Assembly: GCA_965199135.1 (NCBI GenBank)
Contig: OZ240685.1
Coordinates: 2,418,001 to 2,482,000, forward strand
DNA from: EB88 sp965199135
GTDB taxonomy: Bacteria; Acidobacteriota; Terriglobia; Terriglobales; Acidobacteriaceae
DNA length: 64,000 nt
Reading direction: 5' to 3'
The translations under genes and the position numbers were made by a program. The notes below the pieces were generated by a model that was not told the DNA's origin, made no database searches, and saw only the letters and a program-made list of their open reading frames with translations. Below are positions 16,376-25,431 of the stretch, in pieces (position 1 is the first letter of the stretch; the number at the start of each line of letters is the position of its first letter).

Positions 16376-17833
16376 TTAGTACGCACCTTCAGTAAAGAGC
16401 ACTGTCTTCACGGTGCGATAGAGGATGTACAGGTCCATCGCCACCGACCAGTTCCGAACGTAATACTCATCGATCTCGGTGCGGCGCTCGTAGGTGGTGT
16501 TGTTCCGCCCGGAGACCTGCCAGAGTCCGGTGATACCCGGGGTGACGCGGCGGTAGTGCTGGTAGCGGCGGCCATAGCGGTCGACCTCGGCCATGACGAT
16601 CGGGCGCGGTCCGACCAGGCTCATCTGGCCGCTGAGCACGTTCCAGAGCTGCGGGAGCTCGTCAAGGCTGGTCTTGCGCATGATGCGGCCGATGCGGGTC
16701 ACGCGCGGGTCGCGCTTAAGCTTGCGATCGCGCTCCCACTCCGCACGAAGCGCCGGGTCCTTGGCAAGGTGTTCTTCGAGGACTTCCTCTGCATTCGTCA
16801 CCATGGAGCGGAACTTCCAGGCGGTGAAGAAGGTGTGGTCGCGGCCAACACGGCGCTGCCCGTAGAAAACCGGACCAGGCGAGCTCAGGCGGACGCCCAG
16901 GTAGAGCAGGGCAAGCAGGGGCACGAAGCACAGGGCAATCAACGAGGTCACCAGGAGGTCAAAGGAGCGCTTCAGCAGCCGGGGCATCGTCTGCGAGAGC
17001 CGCTGGTCGACTTCGAGGCCAAGCATGCCGCCAAGATCCTTGGCCGAGACCCAGAGGCTGGACATGCCCGCGACATCGGGCAGGACCAGGACGTGGTGAA
17101 AGAGATGCGAGTACTCGTTGAGCACTTCCTCGAGCTCGGTCGCGCGCAGGGTTGGCATGGCAAGAATGGCGTAGCAGCCCTTGTTGCGGCGGGCCAGCTC
17201 AGCAGCGTCAGCAAACTCACCGACAAAGAGGCTGCCCTCGGAATCCGAGCGGTGGGCGTGGGCCTGCTCGCGGAGCAGTGCGATCGGGCGCAGGCCCAGG
17301 GTCGGCTGATCAGCCAGCACCTGCAGCATGGCCTGGCCAGTGGTGTTGGCGCCGAAGATCACCGTGGGAACACCCCACCACGCCTGCTTTGAGCCGTAGG
17401 TGCGGGCAATGCGGCGCGACATAGGAACGAGCACCAGGGTCAGAAGCCACGCCAGAACAAAGATGATGCGCGAGTACTGACCGCCCACCTTGATGAAGAA
17501 GGTGGACACAATAATCAGCAGGTACGAGAGCGTCACCGCGTGCATGATCTTGCGGAACTCCTCAATCGCGTTCGCTGCGATGCCCGGGTAGAGATCCAGT
17601 GCCGAGAAGACCAGGAAGAAGACAGGCAGTGCCGTCAGCAGCGTGGCGTAGTCGGTCGGGTGGAAGCTGCCGTGGAAGACAAAGCGCAGCGAAACGGCAA
17701 CCATGCCGGCAAAAAAGACGGCGAGAAGGTCAGCTCCTACGAGAGCCGCAACCGTCAGCGTGCGGCTGCAACGGACAGCGGGGATCTCGTCGACATCAGA
17801 GTAAGGGGACGCGAGAGTAGACAAAGTGCTCAT
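16376..17833 (-). CDS. Polyprenyl-phosphate sugar phosphotransferase (WbaP/WcaJ type)
   Basis: The ATG at 17833 with GAAGG just upstream gives 485 aa; the longer open frame up to 18046 has no membrane or domain content. Four to five N-terminal transmembrane helices and a CoA-binding-like middle region (PTVIFGANTTGQAMLQVL) precede the bacterial sugar transferase domain: KRSFDLLVTSLIAL, GPVFYGQRRVGRD, WKFRSM, TRIGRIMRKTSLDELPQLWNVLSGQMS, LVGPRP and GITGLWQVSGR. It transfers the first sugar-1-phosphate to undecaprenyl phosphate, starting repeat-unit assembly at the inner membrane. Confidence 0.94.
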   Translation of the reverse strand: MSTLSTLASPYSDVDEIPAVRCSRTLTVAALVGADLLAVFFAGMVAVSLRFVFHGSFHPTDYATLLTALPVFFLVFSALDLYPGIAANAIEEFRKIMHAVTLSYLLIIVSTFFIKVGGQYSRIIFVLAWLLTLVLVPMSRRIARTYGSKQAWWGVPTVIFGANTTGQAMLQVLADQPTLGLRPIALLREQAHAHRSDSEGSLFVGEFADAAELARRNKGCYAILAMPTLRATELEEVLNEYSHLFHHVLVLPDVAGMSSLWVSAKDLGGMLGLEVDQRLSQTMPRLLKRSFDLLVTSLIALCFVPLLALLYLGVRLSSPGPVFYGQRRVGRDHTFFTAWKFRSMVTNAEEVLEEHLAKDPALRAEWERDRKLKRDPRVTRIGRIMRKTSLDELPQLWNVLSGQMSLVGPRPIVMAEVDRYGRRYQHYRRVTPGITGLWQVSGRNNTTYERRTEIDEYYVRNWSVAMDLYILYRTVKTVLFTEGAY

Positions 17834-18096
17834 GGCCTTCAATCTCTTGCCTTGCGGCTTTGGTGCTGCGAGTGCCTTGGCATGGGGAACCAGGGCGGAA
17901 GTGCAGAAGGCGCGCTCGCCCCCCGCAGAAAAATACAACATCGTAAGTCCATCGACCTCCACCTGTGCCGCTCTCTGGAGAACCGAACCGGTTGCTCTCT
18001 GTGGCGGGTACAGTGTGGTGGCAGAGCCTGGTACGGCGTCGAACAACGAACCGACGCTGGAGTGGTGCGGGAAACGGGGTTGCTGAAGCAGCCAGC

Positions 18097-19200
18097 CTAG
18101 GCTGCGCTCCAGTGGCGGGAGCCCTCGCGGGCGCCTGCCTCATGCACTGCAGCGGCATGCAGGAGGACGTCTTCTGTCTTCCGTGCCGAGGAATCCCACG
18201 AAAACCGGGCGGCCTGTTCGAGCGCCGGGAGAAAAGGGTCGGCTGCAGCATTCTGCGCCGGCAGTTCGCGAACGATGGCGGCAGCCAGTTCCCGCACATC
18301 GAGTGGATCGACGTAGACCGCCGCATTGCCGCCCACTTCCGGCAGCGACGAGGTGTTGGCTGTGATCGCCCGCAGCCCGCAGTTCATCGCCTCGAGCAGC
18401 GGCAGGCCGAAACCCTCCGCGAGCGAGGGAAACAAGAAGAGCGAAGCTCCCGAGTAGAGCCCGGCCAGGTGCTCTTCCGGAACGTAGCCGGTGAAATGGA
18501 CCCGCGCCGGGATGCCGGAGAGCTCCTGCTTGCCGTAGACCGCCGCAGGCGCGGCCGCACCGGCAAGCACCAGCCAGACGTTGTCAGGCAGCGAACGCTG
18601 CGCTTCCCGCCAGGCCCGGAGCACCGTGGGAAGGTTCTTGCGCGCTTCAAGCGAACTCACGCTCAGAACGTAGCGTCGGGAGGGAAGCGCGAGCGCGGTG
18701 CTGGCCCGGGCTGCGTCCACGGTGGAGGTCAGCCGCAGACCGGAGGAGACCGCATTCGGAACCACGGTGATATCGTCCGGATTGCGTCCCAGCACGCGCA
18801 CCACCCGCTCCTTGGTGTAGTTCGACACGGCCAGGAGGTGCCTCGCCTCGCGGGCCAGCCGTCGCAACATAAAGCCGTACCACTTGGCGAATGCGCCCGA
18901 GTACCACTCCGGGTGCTCGATCGCGAACAGGTCGTGGATCGTCACCACCTGTCGGGTGTAGCCCACAGGGCCGGCGCCACTGGGACTCCAGAGGAGCCGG
19001 CCTGCTGCCAGCCGGGGCAGCACCAGCTGCTCCCAGGCGTGGCCGCGGGCACCCTTGCCATTTTGCGGCTGGAGCAGGGCCGGGCCGCCGGTGAGCCGTG
19101 AGGCGATTTCGTGGGCGTACCGCTGGACACCAGTGATCCGGTGCGCCAGGAAGCGCGCATTGACGACGTAGGGAGCCTCGAAGACGGGCGTTGTGCTCAT
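18097..19200 (-). CDS. GT4 family glycosyltransferase
   Basis: The 367-aa product starts at ATG 19200, preceded by AGGGGGAAG and only 9 nt after the kinase stop. It has the GT-B fold: VVTIHDLFAIEHPEWYSG, LLAVSNYTKERVVRVLG, VVPNAVSSGLR, YVLSVSSLEARKNLPTVLRAW, VHFTGYVPEEHLAGLYSGAS and FLFPSLAEGFGLPLLEAMNCG, where the EGFGLPLLE segment carries the EX7E motif. It probably adds a mannose, rhamnose or similar residue to the lipid-linked repeat unit at the cytoplasmic face. A 263-bp gap without a gene follows before the sugar transferase. Confidence 0.92.
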   Translation of the reverse strand: MSTTPVFEAPYVVNARFLAHRITGVQRYAHEIASRLTGGPALLQPQNGKGARGHAWEQLVLPRLAAGRLLWSPSGAGPVGYTRQVVTIHDLFAIEHPEWYSGAFAKWYGFMLRRLAREARHLLAVSNYTKERVVRVLGRNPDDITVVPNAVSSGLRLTSTVDAARASTALALPSRRYVLSVSSLEARKNLPTVLRAWREAQRSLPDNVWLVLAGAAAPAAVYGKQELSGIPARVHFTGYVPEEHLAGLYSGASLFLFPSLAEGFGLPLLEAMNCGLRAITANTSSLPEVGGNAAVYVDPLDVRELAAAIVRELPAQNAAADPFLPALEQAARFSWDSSARKTEDVLLHAAAVHEAGAREGSRHWSAA

Positions 19201-19209
19201 GGCTTCCCC

Positions 19210-21402
19210 CTAGCTCGCGCTCAGCGCGTGGTCTTCGTCATACCGACCGTAGACCCCGTAGTGCTGGTAGGTAAGGCTCATCTCGCGACGGACCTTGTTG
19301 AGCACCAGGCCAAGCACATTGACGTCCAGCCGGGACAGTGTACCGAGGGCAGCGGCAACCGCTTCCTGGTTGGTAGCGCCGGCCTGGGCGATCAGGATCA
19401 CGCCATCGGCAGCACAGGCGATCTGGATCGGCTCGGCGAGGCCCAGCATCGGTGGAGCGTCGATCACGACCAGGTCGTAGTCTTCCATCGCCTCTTCGAG
19501 CAGGGTGGACATCTTGGTGCCAACCAGGTGAGCCGCCTTCTGAAACAGCCGGCCCGCCGTGACCACGTGGAGGTTGTCGATTCCGTCGATCTCCTGGCGG
19601 ACGTCGTTGATGCTGCGGCCATCCAGGATGACCTCGGAAAGACCGGCGGTATTTGTCAGGGCGAAGTGGTTGTGTTGCGTGGGACGGCGCAGGTCGGCAT
19701 CGATCAGGAGCGTCTTGCGGCCCTGGATGGCATGCGCGATTGCCAGGTGAGCGGTACAGGTGCTCTTGCCTTCGCCGGCAAGGGCGCTTGTGACCAGCAG
19801 AGAGCGGAGAGACTCGCGGCTGCGTTCAAGCAGCACCAGGGAGCGCATCGTGCGGATTGCCTCGATGTAGGCGTCCTGCGAACGGCTCCAGTCAAGCGGC
19901 TGCTGCTTCTTGACCCCGGCTGTCTTGTCCGCCGAGTCGAGCAGAAGCTGGCGGCCGGCGGGCTTCAGGTACTGTACGTCCGGCAGCACCCCCAGCACTT
20001 CAATGTTGAGAGTGCGGCGCGCCTGTTCCGGATCGCGCACACTCTTGTCGAGGAGGTCACGCACCAGCACCACTGCGACCGAGGCGACCAGCGATAGCAG
20101 GAAGCCCAGGGCGATGAAGATGCCCTTCTTCGGGAAAACCGGGGTGGTCTCAGGGCGAGCCTCGTCCGCGATCCGGATCCCATTGTTCTGGAAGCCCGAG
20201 TTGATGCCGGCTTCCTTGATCTTCTGGAAAAGCTCGTTGTAGAGCGTCTTGTTGGCTTCGGCATCGCGCTTCAGCTGCTGGTACTGGATCGAGGAGGCAT
20301 TCAGCTTGTCTGCCTGGGCCTTGGCCTGGGCCAGGGCATCGCGCAGCATCGCTTCATGCGAGGCAGCCTGCGAGTAGTCGGTCTGGATGCGCTTGCCAAT
20401 ATCAGTGCGGGCGGCGTTGTACTCGCGGGTGACTTCCTCGAGCTCGCTCTCCCCCTGCCTGTACGGGGCGTAGTTCGGACCGTAGGTGGTCTTGAGCGTG
20501 GCCATGCGCTGTTGCGCGGCCTGGAGCTTCTCCTGCAGCTTGGCCAGCTGATCGGCCTGGGTCGAGATCTCGATCGCCGCGGTGTTGCCGGACTGCACAC
20601 CCTTGTACGCGGTCTCCTTGCGGATACGCTCGTTCTCGGCCTCGGTGTACTCGGTATTCAGCTGAAGCACACGCGCGGAGAGCATGCTGGTCTGGCCTTC
20701 CGGATCAATCACGCCCAGCTGACGCTCGTACTCCGCAAGCGCCTCGGCGCTCTTGGTCATGTTGTCCTTGAGGTCGTCCAGCTGCTTGACCATGAAGCCC
20801 GATACCTCCATCGAGCCACGCAGATGTTGCTCATACACTTCGTCAATGTAGGAGTGAGCCACTGCGTTTGCGACATCCGCAGCCTGCTTCGGGTCCTTGG
20901 AGCGGTAGGTAATGCGAAGCAGGAGGCTGTTCAGCGGGTGCGTGATGGACAGGCCTTTGAGCTGCACAGTCCCGACCGGGTTGGCATGGGTGCCATTTTT
21001 GCCGGCCGGCAGAAGGTGGAAGCGCTCGGCAACCGGCCGCAGCACTGCATCGGATTGCATCAGGTCCATCTCGGTTGTCAGGAACGACTCGATATCGCCG
21101 CTGTTCTGGGAGTCTCCTCCCTGCCCAAGCACGTTTGAGGGGCCCTTGCTGTCGACCGTGATGCGCGCCGTCGCTTCGTAGACCGGCGTAATCAGAAAGC
21201 ATGCGACCCCGGTCAGCACCGTGCAGACCACCACAGCGAGCGCGATCTTCCACCAGGCGCGGCGTAGAAGCCAGAGGTAGTGCTGCATCGGCAGCAGTTC
21301 ATCGGGTTCAGCATGGAGTGCCGAGGGCGGCGAGTAGCTCACCATCTCGGCGCTGGTCGCGGCGGGAAGAATCTTGGGCTTCTTGGTATAGGCAGATGGC
21401 AT
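19210..21402 (-). CDS. Polysaccharide co-polymerase / tyrosine autokinase (Wzc-like)
   Basis: The 730-aa product has a Wzz domain between two transmembrane helices (about 50-75, WWKIALAVVVCTVLTGVACFL, and about 435-455), a long coiled-coil periplasmic segment with the PxxP-like ETTPVFPKKG before TM2, and a cytoplasmic BY-kinase domain: Walker A LAGEGKST (Lys546), LLIDADLRRPTQHNHF and VVIDAPPM. The C-terminus has a small Tyr cluster (YQHYGVYGRYDED), the usual autophosphorylation region. It controls chain length and export together with the Wza-like protein 118 bp upstream. A GAGGG ribosome site supports the start. Confidence 0.94.
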   Translation of the reverse strand: MPSAYTKKPKILPAATSAEMVSYSPPSALHAEPDELLPMQHYLWLLRRAWWKIALAVVVCTVLTGVACFLITPVYEATARITVDSKGPSNVLGQGGDSQNSGDIESFLTTEMDLMQSDAVLRPVAERFHLLPAGKNGTHANPVGTVQLKGLSITHPLNSLLLRITYRSKDPKQAADVANAVAHSYIDEVYEQHLRGSMEVSGFMVKQLDDLKDNMTKSAEALAEYERQLGVIDPEGQTSMLSARVLQLNTEYTEAENERIRKETAYKGVQSGNTAAIEISTQADQLAKLQEKLQAAQQRMATLKTTYGPNYAPYRQGESELEEVTREYNAARTDIGKRIQTDYSQAASHEAMLRDALAQAKAQADKLNASSIQYQQLKRDAEANKTLYNELFQKIKEAGINSGFQNNGIRIADEARPETTPVFPKKGIFIALGFLLSLVASVAVVLVRDLLDKSVRDPEQARRTLNIEVLGVLPDVQYLKPAGRQLLLDSADKTAGVKKQQPLDWSRSQDAYIEAIRTMRSLVLLERSRESLRSLLVTSALAGEGKSTCTAHLAIAHAIQGRKTLLIDADLRRPTQHNHFALTNTAGLSEVILDGRSINDVRQEIDGIDNLHVVTAGRLFQKAAHLVGTKMSTLLEEAMEDYDLVVIDAPPMLGLAEPIQIACAADGVILIAQAGATNQEAVAAALGTLSRLDVNVLGLVLNKVRREMSLTYQHYGVYGRYDEDHALSAS

Positions 21403-21520
21403 CGGGAACCCTCGTCAAACTCGTGCTCGGAATCGTTGGGCAGGGGAGAAGCAAACAGCGGCTACTCCCAAGAGGTACAAGTACAGCAGACAGTTCTGGA
21501 ACAGGCGTAGGAAGCGAGGT

Positions 21521-22585
21521 CTAGTGGTAGATCAGGACACCGGCTGCGGTGGTGGAACCAAAGCCGGCAAGCTGCTCGAGTACCTTGGCGGTCAGACGCT
21601 TGCCATTGTCCACCGGCACATACACGATATCGTCCGGCTGCAGTACCACATCGGGAGCCTTGCGCGCCATGATCTGCGAAAGCGGAACGCTGATCTCCTC
21701 ACGCGGCTTGCCGGGTCCGGATTCGCGGTAGATGTAGGCAAGCTTCGCCGAGTAGGCGTCGAGCCCTTCGCTCATCGCGAGCGCCTTGACCACAGTGGTA
21801 TCAGAGTTGTTCTGCATGACAAAGCTGCCCGGCTTCTTCACATTGCCGGCGACAAAGATTCGTCCCGCCTCCGGAACGCGGACTTCTTCATTGCCGATCA
21901 GCTTCACATTCAGCTTGGGATCGGCCATATCGATCAACCCACGGGTCGGGATTGACTGGACCGTGATGTGCATCGAGCCGTCCGGACCGACTTCGCGGCG
22001 CGTGACCGAGATCTCAGGACCCACGGTGGTGGTAAGCCCCCCTGCCTTGGCCAGTGCATCGAGCAGCGTGGTATCGCCGGTGGCCTGGAAGGTCAGCGGA
22101 TGGGCGACCGCGCCGACGACGCTCACCGGTTTCGAACGGTATTCGAGCACCGAGACATTCACCACCGGCTGGGTAAGGACCTGCTCGGCAACCAACTCGG
22201 CGGCGATCTTCTTCTCCACCTGCGAGGGCTGGAGTCCGGCGACCTGGATGCGCTGCTTCAGAAGCGGCAAGGTGAGGGAACCGTCGGAGGAGATACGAAA
22301 CGACCGCGAGAGCTCGGGGCAGTAGGGAACCATAATCTGGAGGAGGTCATCGGCGCCGAGGGTCTGCGCGGGCAGCACGTCGGTTACGGTAGCCGAGGTC
22401 TGCACCGCCAGCGGTGTGTTCCCCGTGGCATCGGCGCTGTTGAGATCCTGGGCGTTCGCAACGACAGGCGTGAGAGCCAGGGCAGAGAGGGCAAAGACCA
22501 ACAGTGAAAGAGAAGTGCCCCGGGGCTTGGTGCCGCGTGGTGCAGACTCCAGAGGTGCGCATTGTGGCAAACGGAACAGGGTCAT
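21521..22585 (-). CDS. Polysaccharide export outer-membrane protein (Wza-like)
   Basis: The 354-aa product has an N-terminal signal region ending ...VVANAQ and a Poly_export domain (LGADDLLQIMVPYCPELSRSFRISSDGSLTLPLL), then two SLBB-like domains (SVVGAVAHPLTFQATGDTTLLDALAKAGGLT and IFVAGNVKKPGSFVMQ). There is no lipobox Cys, unlike E. coli Wza. It forms the outer-membrane/periplasmic exit channel. GGAAG 6 nt upstream supports the start. It is the first gene of the contiguous export/assembly run, so the operon promoter should lie in the 509 bp upstream. Confidence 0.92.
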   Translation of the reverse strand: MTLFRLPQCAPLESAPRGTKPRGTSLSLLVFALSALALTPVVANAQDLNSADATGNTPLAVQTSATVTDVLPAQTLGADDLLQIMVPYCPELSRSFRISSDGSLTLPLLKQRIQVAGLQPSQVEKKIAAELVAEQVLTQPVVNVSVLEYRSKPVSVVGAVAHPLTFQATGDTTLLDALAKAGGLTTTVGPEISVTRREVGPDGSMHITVQSIPTRGLIDMADPKLNVKLIGNEEVRVPEAGRIFVAGNVKKPGSFVMQNNSDTTVVKALAMSEGLDAYSAKLAYIYRESGPGKPREEISVPLSQIMARKAPDVVLQPDDIVYVPVDNGKRLTAKVLEQLAGFGSTTAAGVLIYH

Positions 22586-23094
22586 CGTCGCTTCCAGAGA
22601 TGAATCAAGTAGGCTATCCGGTCTCCAGTTCGAGTCATTCGGACAGCGATCGAGTGGAGCAGCCCCTATCCCACGAAGCTGCTATGCAGTTTTGTCGCTT
22701 TTGCGATCTTTCAGATTCAGAGAGTAGGTAATTTCCTCCTGCCCTCTTGATCTAACGGGACCATACCATCCGGGCGGGGCAGTGACTCAAGCAATCTTGG
22801 GTCACCACTGTAGCGCCATAAGACAGTACGAGTAACCACTTGCCATACTATCCCGCACGTTCCAGTAGCGAACGGGTCGCAAGATTTTCTTCAGTTTTAC
22901 TTGAAGAACCAGCTGTTTTCTTCCGATGAGATGTGGTTACCGGGAGGGCGCGCCGCCCGGGGATGTTTTCCGCAGCGCTGCTGCCAGGCACTACGCAGAA
23001 ATTGCCCGGTCAGCAAATCTCCTCCGGACGTGGATTGAGCGAGGGGGACGTCCCGGGCCAGAAAACACAGGCGATACGGAGCTGAGCCGCCCGA
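22586..23094. other. Long intergenic region upstream of the wza-like gene
   Basis: This 509-bp stretch carries no credible gene. By position it holds the leader and promoter of the export/assembly operon and the 3' end of the GT2 transcript. I could not identify a convincing sigma-70 pair, sigma-54 site or riboswitch by eye. Confidence 0.5.
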
Positions 23095-24048
23095 TCAGCG
23101 CAGTGTAAGAATGCGCGTGGGGTGCAGACGTCGGGCCAGGAGGTCACCTGCAGCCAGGAGGTTACCTTGTAGACGCCCACGGCGGTCGATATAGGGTTCG
23201 GGGGCAAGGCAGTGTGCCAGGTTGGCCGTCACATTCCGGGCAACACTCCGCAATGCATCCGCCCAGGGATAGCTGCCCTTCTGTGCCAGATAGATCGGAT
23301 TGGCGACCTGGGAATACCCCAGATTTCGACCGGATGACTTTCCGACCTTGGCCCCAAGGTGAATTCCCTGTGCTGCTGGCACACGAACCACGGCGCCAAA
23401 GGGAAGCAGGCGCCGGGAGAAGTCGATGTCCTCATACCAGCCGTAGGCCGGCAGCTGCTCGTCGAAGCGGATGCCGTGGGCTCGCAGAGCTGCAACCCGA
23501 AAAAGCATGTTGCAGCCATAGGTGTTGTAGGCCGGGACGGCTGGCAGCTGGGAGAGAGCAGGCGTGGTGCGGATTGCGTCCAGCTCCCGGCGAGCGTCGC
23601 TGCCGAGGAGCCCAGGACCCTTGGCACCATCGCGAAGAACCGCGCCGGTTGCAGCGAGCACATCGGGCCGGGTCCGGAAGAGCTCGGTCATCCGCTCTAT
23701 ATAGTTACGCTGCAGGTAGAAGTCGTCATCCATAAAGAGGATGAGGTCGTAGGCAGCGGCCGCGTGGTCGAGCAGGAGGTTGCGCTGCGCGCATGAGCCT
23801 TCCATGCCGCGGAGGAACTCCACCTCGGGAAAGAGCCTGGCTGCCTCGGCCACGTCCTCCTGGTTGACGTAGCTGACCAGAATGGCGGCAGGCAGCACGG
23901 TCTGGCGGTGGAGATCCCGGATCGTCTCAGTCAGGATCGGCCCCCTGCCTCGCGTTGCAATGGCGACGCACAGGGATGGCAGGGTAGGCGCGGTGGCGGA
24001 CCCAGTGAGAACGGAAGCCTGGGAGTATGGCGGGAAACTAGCGGGCAT
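23095..24048 (-). CDS. GT2 family glycosyltransferase (tandem copy 1)
   Basis: The 317-aa product has a GT-A fold: LCVAIATRGRGPILTETIRDLHRQT, LILFMDDDFYLQRNYIERM with the DDD metal-binding motif, and the acceptor-side GWYEDIDFSRRL. It shares a long C-terminal block with the next gene (PEPYIDRRGRLQGNLLA versus PEPYVDRRGRLRGNLLA), so the two arose by duplication. It probably decorates the exopolysaccharide; donor and acceptor sugars cannot be read from sequence. No good ribosome site precedes the ATG, and 244 bp without a gene separate it from the upstream copy. Confidence 0.88.
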   Translation of the reverse strand: MPASFPPYSQASVLTGSATAPTLPSLCVAIATRGRGPILTETIRDLHRQTVLPAAILVSYVNQEDVAEAARLFPEVEFLRGMEGSCAQRNLLLDHAAAAYDLILFMDDDFYLQRNYIERMTELFRTRPDVLAATGAVLRDGAKGPGLLGSDARRELDAIRTTPALSQLPAVPAYNTYGCNMLFRVAALRAHGIRFDEQLPAYGWYEDIDFSRRLLPFGAVVRVPAAQGIHLGAKVGKSSGRNLGYSQVANPIYLAQKGSYPWADALRSVARNVTANLAHCLAPEPYIDRRGRLQGNLLAAGDLLARRLHPTRILTLR

Positions 24049-24292
24049 GGTGCTGCCGCCCCCGGTTGCGGATCGGGGACCGCATGCATAGGAGGCGGGT
24101 GGACTGCTTGCGGGGTGGTCGAGCGGGTTGGTGGAAATCTAGCATGCTTCGCTCGTCGGCGGGATGGGGTGCGACCCAGTCGACCCCGGGGCAGGCAAAC
24201 CGGCGGGAACCAGCAGCCGCCCTACCTCACCAGCATGAGGCTTTCGGCGTTGCGGCACAAGGCTCTTCGACCACTTCACGAGCGGAAGCGGC

Positions 24293-25237
24293 CTAGAGCG
24301 TGTCGATGCGGCCAGGGTGCAGGGTGCCGCGAACAAGATCGCGGAAGGCGAGCAGGTTCCCCCGGAGGCGTCCCCGGCGATCCACATAGGGCTCAGGCCG
24401 GATACTCCGCAGGAGGTTGGCCACAGCGTTCCGTCCGACACTCCGCACCGTGTTGTTCCAGGGAAAAGAGCCTTTCCGGGAGAGGTAGATGGGATTCGCG
24501 ACCTGCGAATAGCCCAGGCGCAGCCCGGAGACGCGCCCCACCTTGGCTCCCAGGTGGACGCCGGCTGCATTCCCGAGCTTCACCACCTCGCCGAAGCAAG
24601 CGAGACGCCGCGAGAAGTCGATGTCTTCATACCAGCCGTAGGCAGGCAGGTTCTCGTCAAAGCGCAGTCCATGCTCTCGGATCGCGTCCAGGCGAAAGCC
24701 CATGTTGCAGCCGTAGGTATTGAAGACCGGGTGGGGGGTCGAGTTGCCTGGGAGCGGAACATAGCCTCCGATAGCTGCCTGTGCATCCCGAAAGGTCAGG
24801 CCCGGTCCCTTCGCCCCGTCGGCCAGAACGATCCCGGTGGCGGCCACGATCCGTGGATCCCGCCGGAAAGCCTCTGCCAGGGTCTCGAGGTACTGCGGAT
24901 GGAGATAGAAGTCGTCATCCATATAGAAGAGGAAGTCGGCATCCCCGGCCTCTTCAAGGATGAGATTCCGTTTGGCGCACAGCCCTGCGGCGCCACGCAG
25001 GAAGCGAACATGGGGAAAGCGCTCGGGAAGGTCCCGGATGTCGTCGGGGCGTCCATACGCGACCACGATCTGGGCGGCGGGATGGGTCTGCCGATCCAGA
25101 TCAGCCAGCGTATCCGCCAGGATGGCTGCCCGTCCGCTGGTGGCGATGCCGACCAGGAAGCGTTCGGGAGATGCTGAACCGCGCGATGCGAAGGTGAAGG
25201 ACGAGGCGAGCAGCCGTGGGGCCAAGAGTTGCGACAT
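24293..25237 (-). CDS. GT2 family glycosyltransferase (tandem copy 2)
   Basis: The 314-aa product starts at ATG 25237 with AGGGAG about 8 nt upstream. GT-A features: FLVGIATSGRAAILADTLADLDRQT, FLFYMDDDFYLHPQYLETL, GYVPLPGNSTPHPVFNTYGCNM and YGWYEDIDFSRRLACFGE. It is a close homologue of copy 1, with matching blocks throughout (SGxxLGYSQVANPIYLxxKGS). It is cytoplasmic and likely part of the polysaccharide pathway. Confidence 0.88.
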   Translation of the reverse strand: MSQLLAPRLLASSFTFASRGSASPERFLVGIATSGRAAILADTLADLDRQTHPAAQIVVAYGRPDDIRDLPERFPHVRFLRGAAGLCAKRNLILEEAGDADFLFYMDDDFYLHPQYLETLAEAFRRDPRIVAATGIVLADGAKGPGLTFRDAQAAIGGYVPLPGNSTPHPVFNTYGCNMGFRLDAIREHGLRFDENLPAYGWYEDIDFSRRLACFGEVVKLGNAAGVHLGAKVGRVSGLRLGYSQVANPIYLSRKGSFPWNNTVRSVGRNAVANLLRSIRPEPYVDRRGRLRGNLLAFRDLVRGTLHPGRIDTL

Positions 25238-25347
25238 AGAAGACTCCCTGCAAACCGGGTTTTTATGTGTCGTCTTGAGTCAGACGCGAGATTCGTGGAT
25301 CTCAGGCAGATTTTGCCACTGCCAGGCACAACAAAAAAATCATGAAG

Positions 25348-25417
25348 CCCGTTCGACCAGCGCGGGCGAACGGGTGAGGCGCATGCAGAAGCTTCGCTCC
25401 TGGACGCTTCTGCATGC
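25348..25417 (-). terminator. Double hairpin terminator between GT2 genes
   Basis: Two consecutive stems follow the GT2 gene ending at 25432. The first has 12 perfect bp (25381-25392 with 25406-25417); the second has 8 bp (25348-25355 with 25367-25374). On the minus strand an uninterrupted T7 (25333-25339) follows the second stem after about 8 nt. It separates the third GT2 gene transcriptionally from the tandem pair. Confidence 0.75.
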
Positions 25418-25431
25418 AGGTGTTGTTTTGG

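Noticed and set aside
22830..22845. GTAACCAC motif seen at 22.8, 22.9 and 61.7 kb
   Set aside because: An 8-mer is expected about twice by chance over both strands of this window.
22800..22860. Sigma-54 or strong sigma-70 promoter of the export operon
   Set aside because: Candidate hexamers and GG/GC doublets did not reach convincing spacing or match.
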